The notes under the pieces are model-generated. The model saw only the letters and a program-made list of their open reading frames with translations. It was not told the DNA's origin and made no database searches. Below are positions 27,536 through 35,759 of a stretch of DNA of 64,000 bases, in pieces. The stretch is taken from NCBI RefSeq assembly GCF_900230185.1, contig NZ_OCSR01000002.1, forward strand, positions 1,984,001 through 2,048,000, given 5' to 3'. The stretch is from Burkholderia sp. OK233. Lineage in GTDB: Bacteria > Pseudomonadota > Gammaproteobacteria > Burkholderiales > Burkholderiaceae. The position numbers were made by a program, and so were the translations under genes. Position 1 is the first letter of the stretch; each line of letters opens with the position of its first letter.

Positions 27536-28539
27536 TGCTTTGCGGAGTTCGTATTTCCGATCATCCAGCAAGCCGGAGCACGCTGCCTGCCGCAGGTTGG
27601 CAGGCAACCGCGCGGACGTTGCTGTGCGCGTTCGCTTTGACGTGCCTGTTTGTCTCAACGGACGCTCACGCCCAATCGACCAAACCGATTACGCCGGCTT
27701 CATCCGGTACATCGGCGGGATGCGCTGATGTCGCTACGTCGGATGCCGTGAGAGTCGACGTCAACCGGTTCCGGTGTCTCACGGCCCGCGATCAGGCGGC
27801 TTCGTTGCGAACGTGGACTGAGAGCCACTCGCTTGTGTCCCTCACCGACGCTCAGATCCTTTCCCTGATGGACGCGATGAAGCCGGACGCCTTTGTCGAG
27901 TACGCGAGGTCCGACATGGTTCCCAATGACGCCTGCGAATACAGGATGTTCCGGCAGGAGCGGATATCCGGAAGATGGTCCGACCGGCCCGATCACATGG
28001 TTATCCGCTACCAGGACACCCCTCGAAAAGTCTACGCAAAATGGCTACCTGATGGCGCCCATGCGGGACAGGAGATTCTCTACGACGAAACAAGGGATCC
28101 TGATAGCGTTGTCGGTCATCTGGGCGGTGCCTTGCGTATCGTGTCAGGCAAGATCGCCATCGACGGCCCGTTCGCACACACCCAGTCCCGCCATAGTGTC
28201 CGCGATCTCGGCCTGCAGTACATCGCGCGCACTGTCGAGCACGATGCCCACAGCTTTCGTGAAGAGGGCCTGACTGAAAAGCCGACCCGTATCGAACTCA
28301 TGAACGTGCGCGGCGCGCGGTTGCTTGCTTGGACATGGACTGCTCCGTCAGGGCCGCCAGCGCATTACGCACAGCGTGTGAGACTGCTATTCGATCTTCA
28401 GCACCCCTGGCCCAGTGGCGAAGCCGCATGGAACGAACGCGGCGACTTGGTGGAGATGATTCGTTTCGAAGACGTCGTGCCTCACCACTGGAGCGAATCG
28501 ATTTTCGATCGACGTAACCCTGAATACGGTTTCCACTGA
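27532..28539 (+). CDS. exported DUF1571 family protein
   Basis: A 335-residue protein with a signal peptide (LLCAFALTCLFVSTDAHAQ) and a mature part carrying the DUF1571 features: YRMFRQERISGRW, VIRYQDTPRKVYAKWLPDGA and GQEILYDETRDPDSV, a fold related to the LolA/LolB/RseB group of lipoprotein-binding domains. The ATG overlaps the TGA of the anti-sigma-like gene (ATGATG at 27532-27537), implying coupled translation and a joint envelope-sensing role, comparable to RseA/RseB pairs; that analogy is inference. Confidence 0.8.
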   Translation: MMLCGVRISDHPASRSTLPAAGWQATARTLLCAFALTCLFVSTDAHAQSTKPITPASSGTSAGCADVATSDAVRVDVNRFRCLTARDQAASLRTWTESHSLVSLTDAQILSLMDAMKPDAFVEYARSDMVPNDACEYRMFRQERISGRWSDRPDHMVIRYQDTPRKVYAKWLPDGAHAGQEILYDETRDPDSVVGHLGGALRIVSGKIAIDGPFAHTQSRHSVRDLGLQYIARTVEHDAHSFREEGLTEKPTRIELMNVRGARLLAWTWTAPSGPPAHYAQRVRLLFDLQHPWPSGEAAWNERGDLVEMIRFEDVVPHHWSESIFDRRNPEYGFH

Positions 28540-29074
28540 GGACGTGTCCGCAAAATATTCGGAGAGCTCGTCTCTGATTCCGATCACGGACTGCAGATCG
28601 TATGAGGCGCTGACCCAGCGATGCAGAGACGGCGCATCCGCACCAGGCCAAAAAAATAGAAAACTGAGAGACCCGCATGAAACAGCCGGACCAGTTGTTG
28701 CACACGGTTTATGTGAAGGCCGACAGGCCGATGTCCAGCGCGTGAAGGGCGTCGCTTCGGCGTCGGCATGTTTGCGAGAGGAAGCGCGGACTTTGCGTGA
28801 GGCGATGTCGATATTCGTCGTCGAGCACGACGTGAACTAATCCTGAAGGTGGTCATAACTGCTGCGCGGCCGTGCGATTTCGAAAGCGGTAGCAGGCGAG
28901 ACACGGCACTATTCCCTCACGCGCCCCGCGCCGGATCGAGCGCTACCGCGGATCGTATTCTGCTCGCGCGTTGTGTCCTCGAACGGTCCGCGGCAGGTGA
29001 TACGCGGCCTTCCCACGAAACACATGGATTCCAGGTAAAGCGACTTCCCGTCGCGCCGATCAAGGAGAAACGAG
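28540..29074. other. intergenic region with a chemoreceptor 3' remnant
   Basis: About 530 bases without an intact gene. It contains the fragment at 28742-28840 and, before 29075, the AAGGAG ribosome site of the decarboxylase-like gene. Confidence 0.5.
28742..28840 (+). pseudogene. C-terminal remnant of a methyl-accepting chemotaxis protein
   Basis: The last 32 codons of an open frame read VASASACLREEARTLREAMS and IFVVEHDVN. This matches the end of Burkholderia chemoreceptors (AxxLxEQAxxLxxAVxVFxV). No signalling hairpin, HAMP or membrane segments remain upstream, so only the extreme 3' end of a receptor gene survives. The reading could be chance, but the position immediately before the stop fits. 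Confidence 0.4.
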
Positions 29075-29875
29075 ATGCCTAAAGCGTTTTCGGTCCCTAT
29101 TACTCCGCAAGGAAAGTCCGCACTGGCGACGCTGCCGCCGTGGCACTATTCCAGCGACTGTCTTGCCATCGAATACTGGGCCGACCAGAAAGCGATCGCA
29201 GCGCTCCTTCCGCCTGGCGTCACGGTGGACGAGAAATCCGGTGGCCGGGCCTTCTTCTGGTTTCTGGATTGGCAGTTTACGGGCTCCAATGACGAATTGA
29301 CGGACCCGGCTCGCTATCAATACCGCGAGGCTTTCGTTCTGGTCGAGGCGGTCTTCGACGGTGTTCCGGTCAACTACTGCCCATACATCTTCGTCGATAA
29401 CGATGCCGCCATTGCCCGCGGATGGGCGCAGGGGTTTCCAAAGAAGCTCGCCAGCGTCTACCAGACTCGCACTTTCTCCGCGCCCAGTCTGGCGGCTGCG
29501 CCGCTTGCCAAAAGAAGTCGCTTCGGCGCCAGTGTGTCCGCGCACGGAGAGCGGCTGGCGACCGCCCGTATCCAGCTCGAGGAACTTGTTGCTGACCCGA
29601 CGACCGTGTTCAACCGGCCAACAACGATGCGCCGTTACTTTCCTCAACTCGCAGCGGGACTTCAGGAGAAGCCACCGGTCGACGAACTCACCATGTCGCT
29701 CACGGACAATCTTGCGATCGTGGATGTCTGGACGGGGTCTGCGGAACTGAAGATTCCCGAGGTCGACGGTGAGGACATGCATCTGATTGCGCCCGTGCGC
29801 GTCGGGCAGGGTTATCGGCTTGGTATGGCGTACTCCGTGACCGACCTGCGCATTCTGAAGAACTACGTCGAATGA
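29075..29875 (+). CDS. acetoacetate decarboxylase family protein
   Basis: A 266-residue protein of the acetoacetate-decarboxylase superfamily. The Schiff-base lysine region is seen as VDNDAAIARGWAQGFPKKLA, with two adjacent lysines after GFP as in true decarboxylases (the second lysine lowers the pKa of the first). The rest fits the family (EAFVLVEAVFDGVPVNYCPY, closing GYRLGMAYSVTDLRILKNY). The family also includes aldolase/dehydratase relatives, so acetoacetate need not be the substrate. It has a good AAGGAG site and stands alone. Confidence 0.8.
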   Translation: MPKAFSVPITPQGKSALATLPPWHYSSDCLAIEYWADQKAIAALLPPGVTVDEKSGGRAFFWFLDWQFTGSNDELTDPARYQYREAFVLVEAVFDGVPVNYCPYIFVDNDAAIARGWAQGFPKKLASVYQTRTFSAPSLAAAPLAKRSRFGASVSAHGERLATARIQLEELVADPTTVFNRPTTMRRYFPQLAAGLQEKPPVDELTMSLTDNLAIVDVWTGSAELKIPEVDGEDMHLIAPVRVGQGYRLGMAYSVTDLRILKNYVE

Positions 29876-30081
29876 TCGTCTGGACGTTAGTAATGGGCCG
29901 GGTTACGTGGGCCGCCGGCCCGTGAACAATCAGTCTAGCAGTCGCTCTCATGCCGCTCTACACCTTGACTACTCAGGACGTGCCGGCCAGTCCGGCGATG
30001 GAGATGGGATAGGTCATGCCGGACGTCGCGAACGAATAGGGTGAGAGGTAGTGCGCCTCAAAGGTACACACGCGTGGTGTG

Positions 30082-30936
30082 CTACTCGTCGTTGTCTGCG
30101 ACTGCCGCACCCGCGATGTGATGCCGCGCCAGCGACGCCGCGACGAAGCCCGACGCCTTCATGTCTTCAACGAACTTCGACAGATACGCGGCCGCTTCAT
30201 CGCCCCTGGTCTTTGGCACGCCCATCGCCTGACGGATCACCATGAAGCGCTGGTCCAGTATCCGCAATCCGCCCGCTTTAGCGGCGTCTTTTTCGAGCTG
30301 CTGCTTAACGCCTGCAGCCACGTCCAGATGTTGATCCAGAAAGCCCTGCACAACTGCCGGTGAAGTTGGAATCCGGACGATTGTCGCGTGATGCAGTTCG
30401 CGCGTCAGAAATAGATCGTAGGCGCTGCCTTTGCCGACCGCGACCGTCACGCCGGGTTGATCGACACCCTCGTTGGTGGTGATCGGCGAGGTGTCGCGCA
30501 CGAGATAAAAGCCTTCTATCAGCACATACGGTTTGGTGAAAGCGATTTCCTGTCCGCGCTTCGGATCGACGGCGAAGAAACCGATGTCCACCTTGTTCTG
30601 ATTCACGTTGTCAACCGATTCACCCGCCGACTTGACCGCGACCAGTTGCAGCGGCACGCCAAGTCGTTTGGCGAACTCGGTGGCGAGATCGACGGACACG
30701 CCGACGGGCTTGCCCGTTGCCGGATCAAGACTGGCAAGGACCGGATTGCCGAGATTGATCGACGCGCGCAGCGTGCCGTTCGGCGCGAACACCATTGCCA
30801 TCGATGCGCTCGCGTCTTTCGTTTGCGCGACAGCGGGCGTTGGCACGGGCACGGATAGGACCGCACTTGACGCCATTAAGGCTGCCAATGTTTTGAACAC
30901 ACCGCTACGGCGATTTGCGATTGAAGGCTTGGTCAT
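30082..30936 (-). CDS. ABC transporter substrate-binding protein, family 3 (amino-acid type)
   Basis: A 284-residue periplasmic binding protein. After a signal peptide (LAALMASSAVLSVPVPTPAVA, cleaved near AQ) come the family 3 blocks: LRASINLGNPVLASLD, PVGVSVDLATEFAKRLGVP, KVDIGFFAVDPKRGQEIAF and the hinge strand VTVAVGKGSAYDLFLTR. It probably binds a small polar or amino-acid-like ligand. No permease or ATPase gene is next to it, so it is an orphan or works with a distant transporter. The ATG at 30936 places the signal peptide correctly. Confidence 0.82.
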   Translation of the reverse strand: MTKPSIANRRSGVFKTLAALMASSAVLSVPVPTPAVAQTKDASASMAMVFAPNGTLRASINLGNPVLASLDPATGKPVGVSVDLATEFAKRLGVPLQLVAVKSAGESVDNVNQNKVDIGFFAVDPKRGQEIAFTKPYVLIEGFYLVRDTSPITTNEGVDQPGVTVAVGKGSAYDLFLTRELHHATIVRIPTSPAVVQGFLDQHLDVAAGVKQQLEKDAAKAGGLRILDQRFMVIRQAMGVPKTRGDEAAAYLSKFVEDMKASGFVAASLARHHIAGAAVADNDE

Positions 30937-31184
30937 GTTGGGTTGCCCTTGATTAGCGCGCAAGAGCGATATTAGCCTGGCATCTGTCGAAACGCGTGCG
31001 CAGACACCCTATGCCTATGTCGTGATTCGCTACGGGCTGTCGGATCTTTTCGAGGGAGTGTTCTTTGCGGGCAGAGGTGGAGGCCGTCACACGACTGCAG
31101 GCAACCCACCATCCTGTTCGATCGCTCGCGCGATTCGAGCCATCATCAGCTTGACCACGCGTGCGATTCAGTACGCGTAAAGCG

Positions 31185-31505
31185 TCAAGGTGCGACTGCA
31201 GGTGAGTTGGTGGGCTTTTGACCGTTCGCCTTTTGTTGAGCATTCTGTAGATTCTGCGGATAGTTCGTTTGATTCCCCGCCGGGCTGTACCCGTTTTTCT
31301 CCAGCTTGCTGAGCTCGGCGTTTTTCTTCGCGCGGCGCGCCTTGCGGTCGGCCTTCTTTTGCGCCTTCATCTCTTGCTTCGACATCGCACTATCGGAGGC
31401 GCCGGCATCGGTTGTCGCCGCATGAGCTTGCAACGTCGGAAGCGAGAGGAGACTCAAAGCCATACCTGCTGAAACAACAAAAACAGACAGTTGCTTGAAC
31501 TTCAT
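31185..31505 (-). CDS. exported DUF4148-type protein
   Basis: A 106-residue protein with a signal peptide (FVVSAGMALSLLSLPTLQAHA) and a strongly basic middle (QKKADRKARRAKKNAELSKL). The C-terminal NGYSPAGNQTNYPQNLQNAQ matches the DUF4148 pattern (GYxPAGxxxNYPxxLQxA), a family of small periplasmic proteins frequent in Burkholderiales and of unknown function. It is a single gene, divergent from the porin at 32012. Confidence 0.8.
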   Translation of the reverse strand: MKFKQLSVFVVSAGMALSLLSLPTLQAHAATTDAGASDSAMSKQEMKAQKKADRKARRAKKNAELSKLEKNGYSPAGNQTNYPQNLQNAQQKANGQKPTNSPAVAP

Positions 31506-32011
31506 ACGTATCTCCGTATGGGTGCGTTAGGCGGCGTGAGACTGCTCACGGACCATTTGGGTTGGTTCCTGAGAAGAACGCGTCTCTTCGTGTTGGAACG
31601 CTCGAACCGTAATCGATGAGACGTCGACAGGGATACAGGGGTTAACCGCGAGGAGGTGACGAGGCATAACGCTGAAAGGCTCTTGCACGCTTGCTTTAAC
31701 GCGCATTTTCCCTGATTTCACGAAAGAGATTCCCCTTTCTGCTCTTTGTTCGAGCGAATGGGGAATATACACTCGGGCAAAAATACAAGCGCAGTTCAGG
31801 AGACGTGCCCCACGGAAATTATTGCCCTCCGCATAAGCCTCACTCCAGTGCTTGTTTTTTCTTCTCATTTTTCTTTCCTGCGAGCGTCTCTGAGACTCCA
31901 CGTCCTTCAGCCGTGTCGCATTTGATCAAAGATAGACGGGTACTGGGAAAGGTGTGAGCACTTTTGGTAGCAGGGAAAGTACGTAGTATAACTATATTAA
32001 TGGAGATAGCG
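31506..32011. other. divergent promoter region before the porin
   Basis: About 500 bases with no supported gene. It carries element A of a shared motif (31719-31777) and the AT-rich promoter-proximal sequence and GGAG site of the porin. A leftward 124-codon frame across it is not considered real. Confidence 0.5.
31719..31777 (+). promoter_or_regulatory. shared upstream element, copy A
   Basis: The sequence contains CGAAAG, TTCCCCTTTCT, GCTCTTTGTT and AATATACACTCG. The same blocks (CGAAAG, TTTCCCTTTCT, GCTCTGTT, AATATAGACTCG) occur at 36713-36769. The distance from GAAAG to AATATA is 42 bases in both and from GCTCT to AATATA 23 in both. This suggests a regulated promoter; the A copy is about 240 bases before the porin ATG. 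Confidence 0.5.
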
Positions 32012-33196
32012 ATGAAGAAACTTCTGTTCGGCGTGTTCGCATTGTCTGCGACGGCAACTGCGATGGCTCAGAGCAGCGTCACGTTATACGGCATCGTTGA
32101 CAACGGTATCGCATACGAGACCAATCAACCGAAGGGGCATGTATTCGGTGCGCAAAGTGGAGGCTGGGCGCAATCGAGATTTGGTCTCAAAGGCAGTGAG
32201 GACCTCGGCGGCGGCACCCATGCAATTTTCACGCTCGAGTCCCGACTGAATACCACGACCGGGGCTTTCGCGAACGGAAGTTTCTTCGAGGGACAGGCGA
32301 CCGTAGGCCTGCAGAATGATACCTGGGGTCAAATCAAGTTCGGCAACATGGGATCGGCTGAGATAAGTCAATACTCAGGCGACGTCGACCCACAGCAAAC
32401 AAAGAAGTATGCGATTGGAACGCTGGTACGCGGCCGCATCTTCTCGCAGGCAGCGAACGGCGCGGAGTACCTGTCGCCGACGATTGGCGGTTTTACCCTG
32501 CAAGGTCAGTATGATTTGACGAATTCGTCGACGTGGAACGCAGGAAATCCTGGAAGCGCGCCCGGTCAACTCGGTACTTCTAGCGGACTCGGAAGCTCGC
32601 AGGGCCGCTCAGACGGTATCAAACTCTCTTACGCGAACAAGGGCCTTTTCTGGCAGGCGACCTATGACGAGGTTCGCGACGGAAACGGCCAATTCAGCAA
32701 CGTGTACCTTGCTTCCCGCTCGATTCTCACGGGTTTGACGTACGCATTCGGTCCTGTGACTGGATACGTTGGCTACCAGCACCTGAGCGCTCCGAACGCA
32801 TCGAATGCGGGCTATTTCGGCACGGCGACCCCGTCAGCGTTGCCGGCAGGAACAAGCCTCCCGACAGCAGTCAATCATGAGTGGATTGGCGCGATCTGGC
32901 AGACGACGCCAGCGCTTGCTATCACCGGCGCCGTCTATCACGCAAATGCAAACAATGGGAACGGGAACGCAACCCTCTACACATTAGGTGCGAACTATTC
33001 GCTGTCCAAGCGAACTCTCCTGTACACGGAACTGGCGTACGTTAGAAACAGTTCGTCGTCTAACGTCGGCCTCGACAGTGGTCTGTATGGCGCGAACATC
33101 AACAACGACCCGGTCAACGGAAGCACCTCGAGCACTAACCCTAACTATGGCAAAAGCCAGTTTGGCGCTATTGCAGGGTTGGCGACGACGTTTTGA
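32012..33196 (+). CDS. Gram-negative porin (Burkholderia general porin type)
   Basis: A 394-residue outer-membrane porin. Signal peptide MKKLLFGVFALSATATAMAQ, mature start SSVTLYGIVDNGIAYETNQP, the conserved FGLKGSEDLGGGTHAIFTLE block and a C-terminal FGAIAGLATTF with a terminal Phe. Start at the ATG 32012 (GGAG upstream). It is just before the LacI gene of the sugar/hydroxyquinol cluster and convergent with it, so it may provide the outer-membrane route for the substrate. Confidence 0.9.
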   Translation: MKKLLFGVFALSATATAMAQSSVTLYGIVDNGIAYETNQPKGHVFGAQSGGWAQSRFGLKGSEDLGGGTHAIFTLESRLNTTTGAFANGSFFEGQATVGLQNDTWGQIKFGNMGSAEISQYSGDVDPQQTKKYAIGTLVRGRIFSQAANGAEYLSPTIGGFTLQGQYDLTNSSTWNAGNPGSAPGQLGTSSGLGSSQGRSDGIKLSYANKGLFWQATYDEVRDGNGQFSNVYLASRSILTGLTYAFGPVTGYVGYQHLSAPNASNAGYFGTATPSALPAGTSLPTAVNHEWIGAIWQTTPALAITGAVYHANANNGNGNATLYTLGANYSLSKRTLLYTELAYVRNSSSSNVGLDSGLYGANINNDPVNGSTSSTNPNYGKSQFGAIAGLATTF

Positions 33197-33206
33197 TGCT
33201 GTCGAT

Positions 33207-33236
33207 AGGTCCGAGTGACGACTTTCTCTCGGACCT
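33207..33236. terminator. hairpin between convergent porin and lacI-type genes
   Basis: AGGTCCGAG and CTCGGACCT form a perfect nine-base stem around a 12-base loop, 10 bases past the porin stop. No T tract follows on the plus strand; a bidirectional transcription end is plausible. Confidence 0.5.
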
Positions 33237-33271
33237 CTCAGGCGCTGCGTCGGCGCTTATGAGCGGTCGAT

Positions 33272-34315
33272 TCAATCGCGGAAACGACTGGCGATGTGGT
33301 CCGGAATATTTTCTGGCGTCACGACCACGACCGAAGAGGATGACGCGACAGATGATGCTGGCAAGAGCTTGTGAAAGTGCATGACATGATGACACGCGGA
33401 GCGCATGTCCTGTCGGATGTCATGATGCAAGATTGCCTGAATCCTTCCCGCGCGTAGAAGCTGCACATTATCCTTGTCCAGGTCGTGACCGATGAAGCAG
33501 ACCGGAGCTTGCTGCTGCGCTTCCAGCGCGCGAAGAATCGCGACGTTACCCCCTCCCATGGAGTACACGGCAGCGATACAAGTACCATCGTTGAGAACGC
33601 TTCGGACGCGCTCTTCAGTCGGCAAATCAAGGCCATGTCCGCCGCTTGCATCAATCAGTCTGAGTCGGGGGTGGTGCCTGCGCAGTGCTCGACGAAAGCT
33701 TATCTCGCGCTCTTCTTCGCCCCGAAAATGCTCGTCGCTCATCGTTATCAACACGTTAGCCGGCTGAGGTCCCAGCAATAGGCCCAGAAGGTAGGCCGCC
33801 GTGGCCCCGGCGACGCGATTGTCGAGTCCGGCGTAGGCGATGCGGCCTGACAGCGGTATGTCGGTGAAGACGGTGACGACAGGAATTCCGTGACGCTGGA
33901 GTTCGCCGACCATCTCAGCAATCTCGGGAACGTCACGGGCCTTCAGGAAAACACCATGGCTGCCTCTTCGGGCGATAGACCGAAGGGCGTCCACGACTTC
34001 GGGCGTTGTCATCGTCTCCCGCAACAGGAAGCGCGGACGAACAACCGCCGGGTGCATTAATGCGAGTTCCGCTTCTAGCGCATTCTTTATCTCGTCGCTG
34101 AACCGCGCCGGTGCCTCTACTACCACGTCGACCATGAGCTTGCGCCCCGTGTTCGCCAGGTTTAGCTCCTGTTTCTCAAGTTCTTTTATCGCCTGCTCAA
34201 CCCGATTGCGAGTGTGCTCCCGGACGTTTGCGCGTCCGTTCAGCACCCTATCAACAGTCGCCACTCCAAGCCCTGCCTGAAGGGCAATTTCCTTAATCAA
34301 GAAGCGGTGAGCCAA
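33272..34315 (-). CDS. LacI family transcriptional regulator
   Basis: A 347-residue LacI-type regulator. The N-terminal DNA-binding domain is clear (FLIKEIALQAGLGVATVDRV, LNGRANVREHTRNRVEQAI), and the periplasmic-binding-protein-like sensor follows with GIPVVTVFTDIP, RIAYAGLDNRVAGATAAYLL and a late FIGHDLDKDNVQLLRAGRIQ. This sensor type is seen in inositol/ribose-like regulators and binds a sugar or cyclitol. It diverges from the PhyH gene; the repeated motif at 34331 and 35609 is a candidate operator. Confidence 0.88.
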   Translation of the reverse strand: MAHRFLIKEIALQAGLGVATVDRVLNGRANVREHTRNRVEQAIKELEKQELNLANTGRKLMVDVVVEAPARFSDEIKNALEAELALMHPAVVRPRFLLRETMTTPEVVDALRSIARRGSHGVFLKARDVPEIAEMVGELQRHGIPVVTVFTDIPLSGRIAYAGLDNRVAGATAAYLLGLLLGPQPANVLITMSDEHFRGEEEREISFRRALRRHHPRLRLIDASGGHGLDLPTEERVRSVLNDGTCIAAVYSMGGGNVAILRALEAQQQAPVCFIGHDLDKDNVQLLRAGRIQAILHHDIRQDMRSACHHVMHFHKLLPASSVASSSSVVVVTPENIPDHIASRFRD

Positions 34316-34330
34316 TCCGGCCCTCCTTAA

Positions 34331-34353
34331 TTGATAGTTTTTTGATGTGTTTA
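34331..34353. promoter_or_regulatory. 22-base candidate operator, copy 1
   Basis: TTGATAGTTTTTTGATGTGT with two further T lies between the LacI-type gene and the PhyH gene. The same 22 bases recur with two differences at 35609-35630. Each contains two TTGAT blocks 11 bases apart (one helical turn). Either local regulator, LacI or LysR type, could bind it. Confidence 0.5.
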
Positions 34354-34408
34354 TGATAATTCGATTTGTGCTTTGCGAGCTATCCTACATTGAAAATAGG
34401 AGGCACGT

Positions 34409-35623
34409 ATGGACGACCGACGCGAAGACTATCTCGCTGAGCGAACCAATTGGTATCGCGAAAGCGACTGCAGCTTGAGTGATTTCGTGACGGCGCTCAA
34501 CGCGAGAGGGAAGCGCGGGCTACGCTACGCGGCAAAGTCGGTTCAAGCGATTCCTGTATACGAATGCCGCGACCTGGAAGAAGTGGGCTCGTCTGAAACA
34601 GAAAGGCTTCAGCTACTCTCCGAGTGGGCCGGGGTCCTGCGAGATGGAGCGGGCGTCTTTGTGCTCAAGCGCGCTTTTGCCGACACCGGGTGCGTGGATG
34701 AGGCGACGGCCATCTTCGAATCGATTATTGAAGCCGAGAAGAAATCGGGCTCGAAGGCTGACCATTTCGCGAAAGCAGGCGCGAACGACCGTATCTGGAA
34801 CGCGCAGGAAAAACTCTGCGTTGCAGCACCTGAGGTCTTCGCCAGATACTTTTCGAACCCGTGGCTGCCGGCGGCCGCCGAGGCATGGCTTGGCCCGTGC
34901 TTTCAGGTTACGTCCCAAGTCAATGTCGTCAGACCCGGCGGAGAGGCACAGCAGGCCCATCGCGACTACCATCTGGGCTTTCAGTCAGTGGAGGTGGCAG
35001 CGTCTTTTCCAGCGCACGTGCATAGGATGTCGCCTTTTCTCACGCTGCAAGGGGCCGTTGCGCACAGCGACATGCCTGTTGAGAGCGGCCCAACCAAACT
35101 CCTGCCTTACTCGCAGCGATACGCTCAAGGCTATGTCGCCTGGCGTAGACCTGATTTCCGGGAGTATTTCGAGAACAACTTCGTTCAGGTGCCGCTTGCC
35201 AAGGGCGATGCCATCTTCTTCAATCCCGCGCTATTTCACGCAGCCGGGTCGAATCGAACGAGCCACGTTCAGCGCATGGCAAACCTGCTTCAAATCTCGT
35301 CAGCTTATGGTCGCGCGATGGAAGCGGTGGATCGAACGCGCATGTCTGAGACCCTCTACCCAGTCCTTCGGGACAGGTTTAAGACCGGCACGATAACCGA
35401 GTTCGAGGCGCTTTCAGTAATTGCCTCCTGCGCTGAAGGCTATGCGTTCCCGACAAACCTTGACCGGGATCCGCCCGCCGGGGGACTCGCGCCGCAGAGC
35501 CAAGGCCAGATGATGCTCCGAGCGCTTCAGGAGGACTGGGAGCCGGCCGAGTTTACGCGAGCCCTCGCAAAGCATGCCTGGCGTCAGGGGGACGGCGAAT
35601 CCACTGAATTGATAGATTATTGA
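34409..35623 (+). CDS. PhyH-type Fe(II)/2-oxoglutarate dioxygenase
   Basis: A 404-residue phytanoyl-CoA-hydroxylase-like oxygenase. The iron triad is visible: His184 and Asp186 in QQAHRDYHLGF and His277 in PALFHAAGSNRTSHVQR, with an arginine shortly after as the 2-oxoglutarate contact. Members hydroxylate or demethylate small molecules. It is the first gene rightward of the LacI regulator, so its substrate probably relates to the sugar or cyclitol imported by this cluster; oxidative O-demethylation of a methylated cyclitol is one possibility. Its last codons overlap the second copy of the candidate operator. Confidence 0.78.
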   Translation: MDDRREDYLAERTNWYRESDCSLSDFVTALNARGKRGLRYAAKSVQAIPVYECRDLEEVGSSETERLQLLSEWAGVLRDGAGVFVLKRAFADTGCVDEATAIFESIIEAEKKSGSKADHFAKAGANDRIWNAQEKLCVAAPEVFARYFSNPWLPAAAEAWLGPCFQVTSQVNVVRPGGEAQQAHRDYHLGFQSVEVAASFPAHVHRMSPFLTLQGAVAHSDMPVESGPTKLLPYSQRYAQGYVAWRRPDFREYFENNFVQVPLAKGDAIFFNPALFHAAGSNRTSHVQRMANLLQISSAYGRAMEAVDRTRMSETLYPVLRDRFKTGTITEFEALSVIASCAEGYAFPTNLDRDPPAGGLAPQSQGQMMLRALQEDWEPAEFTRALAKHAWRQGDGESTELIDY

Positions 35624-35630
35624 TGTGTTT
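35609..35630. promoter_or_regulatory. 22-base candidate operator, copy 2
   Basis: TTGATAGATTATTGATGTGT plus TT spans the last codons and stop of the PhyH gene and matches the motif at 34331-34353 with two substitutions. Position 130 bases before the LysR ATG would suit control of that gene. Confidence 0.5.
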
Positions 35631-35759
35631 TCGTGACTAAAAGATAGAGACACGGCACTATCATGGTGCCGACGCGACACACGAAATGACTCAGCGAAGT
35701 CGCGCGTGCTCCCGCATCCGGCTCGGATGTGGGCGAACGAGGCGTAATGGTGCAAGGGC

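Noticed and set aside
31527..31901. 124-codon leftward frame before the porin
   Set aside because: It covers the shared regulatory element, lacks a convincing ribosome site, and its middle matches another antisense frame only because the DNA element is repeated.
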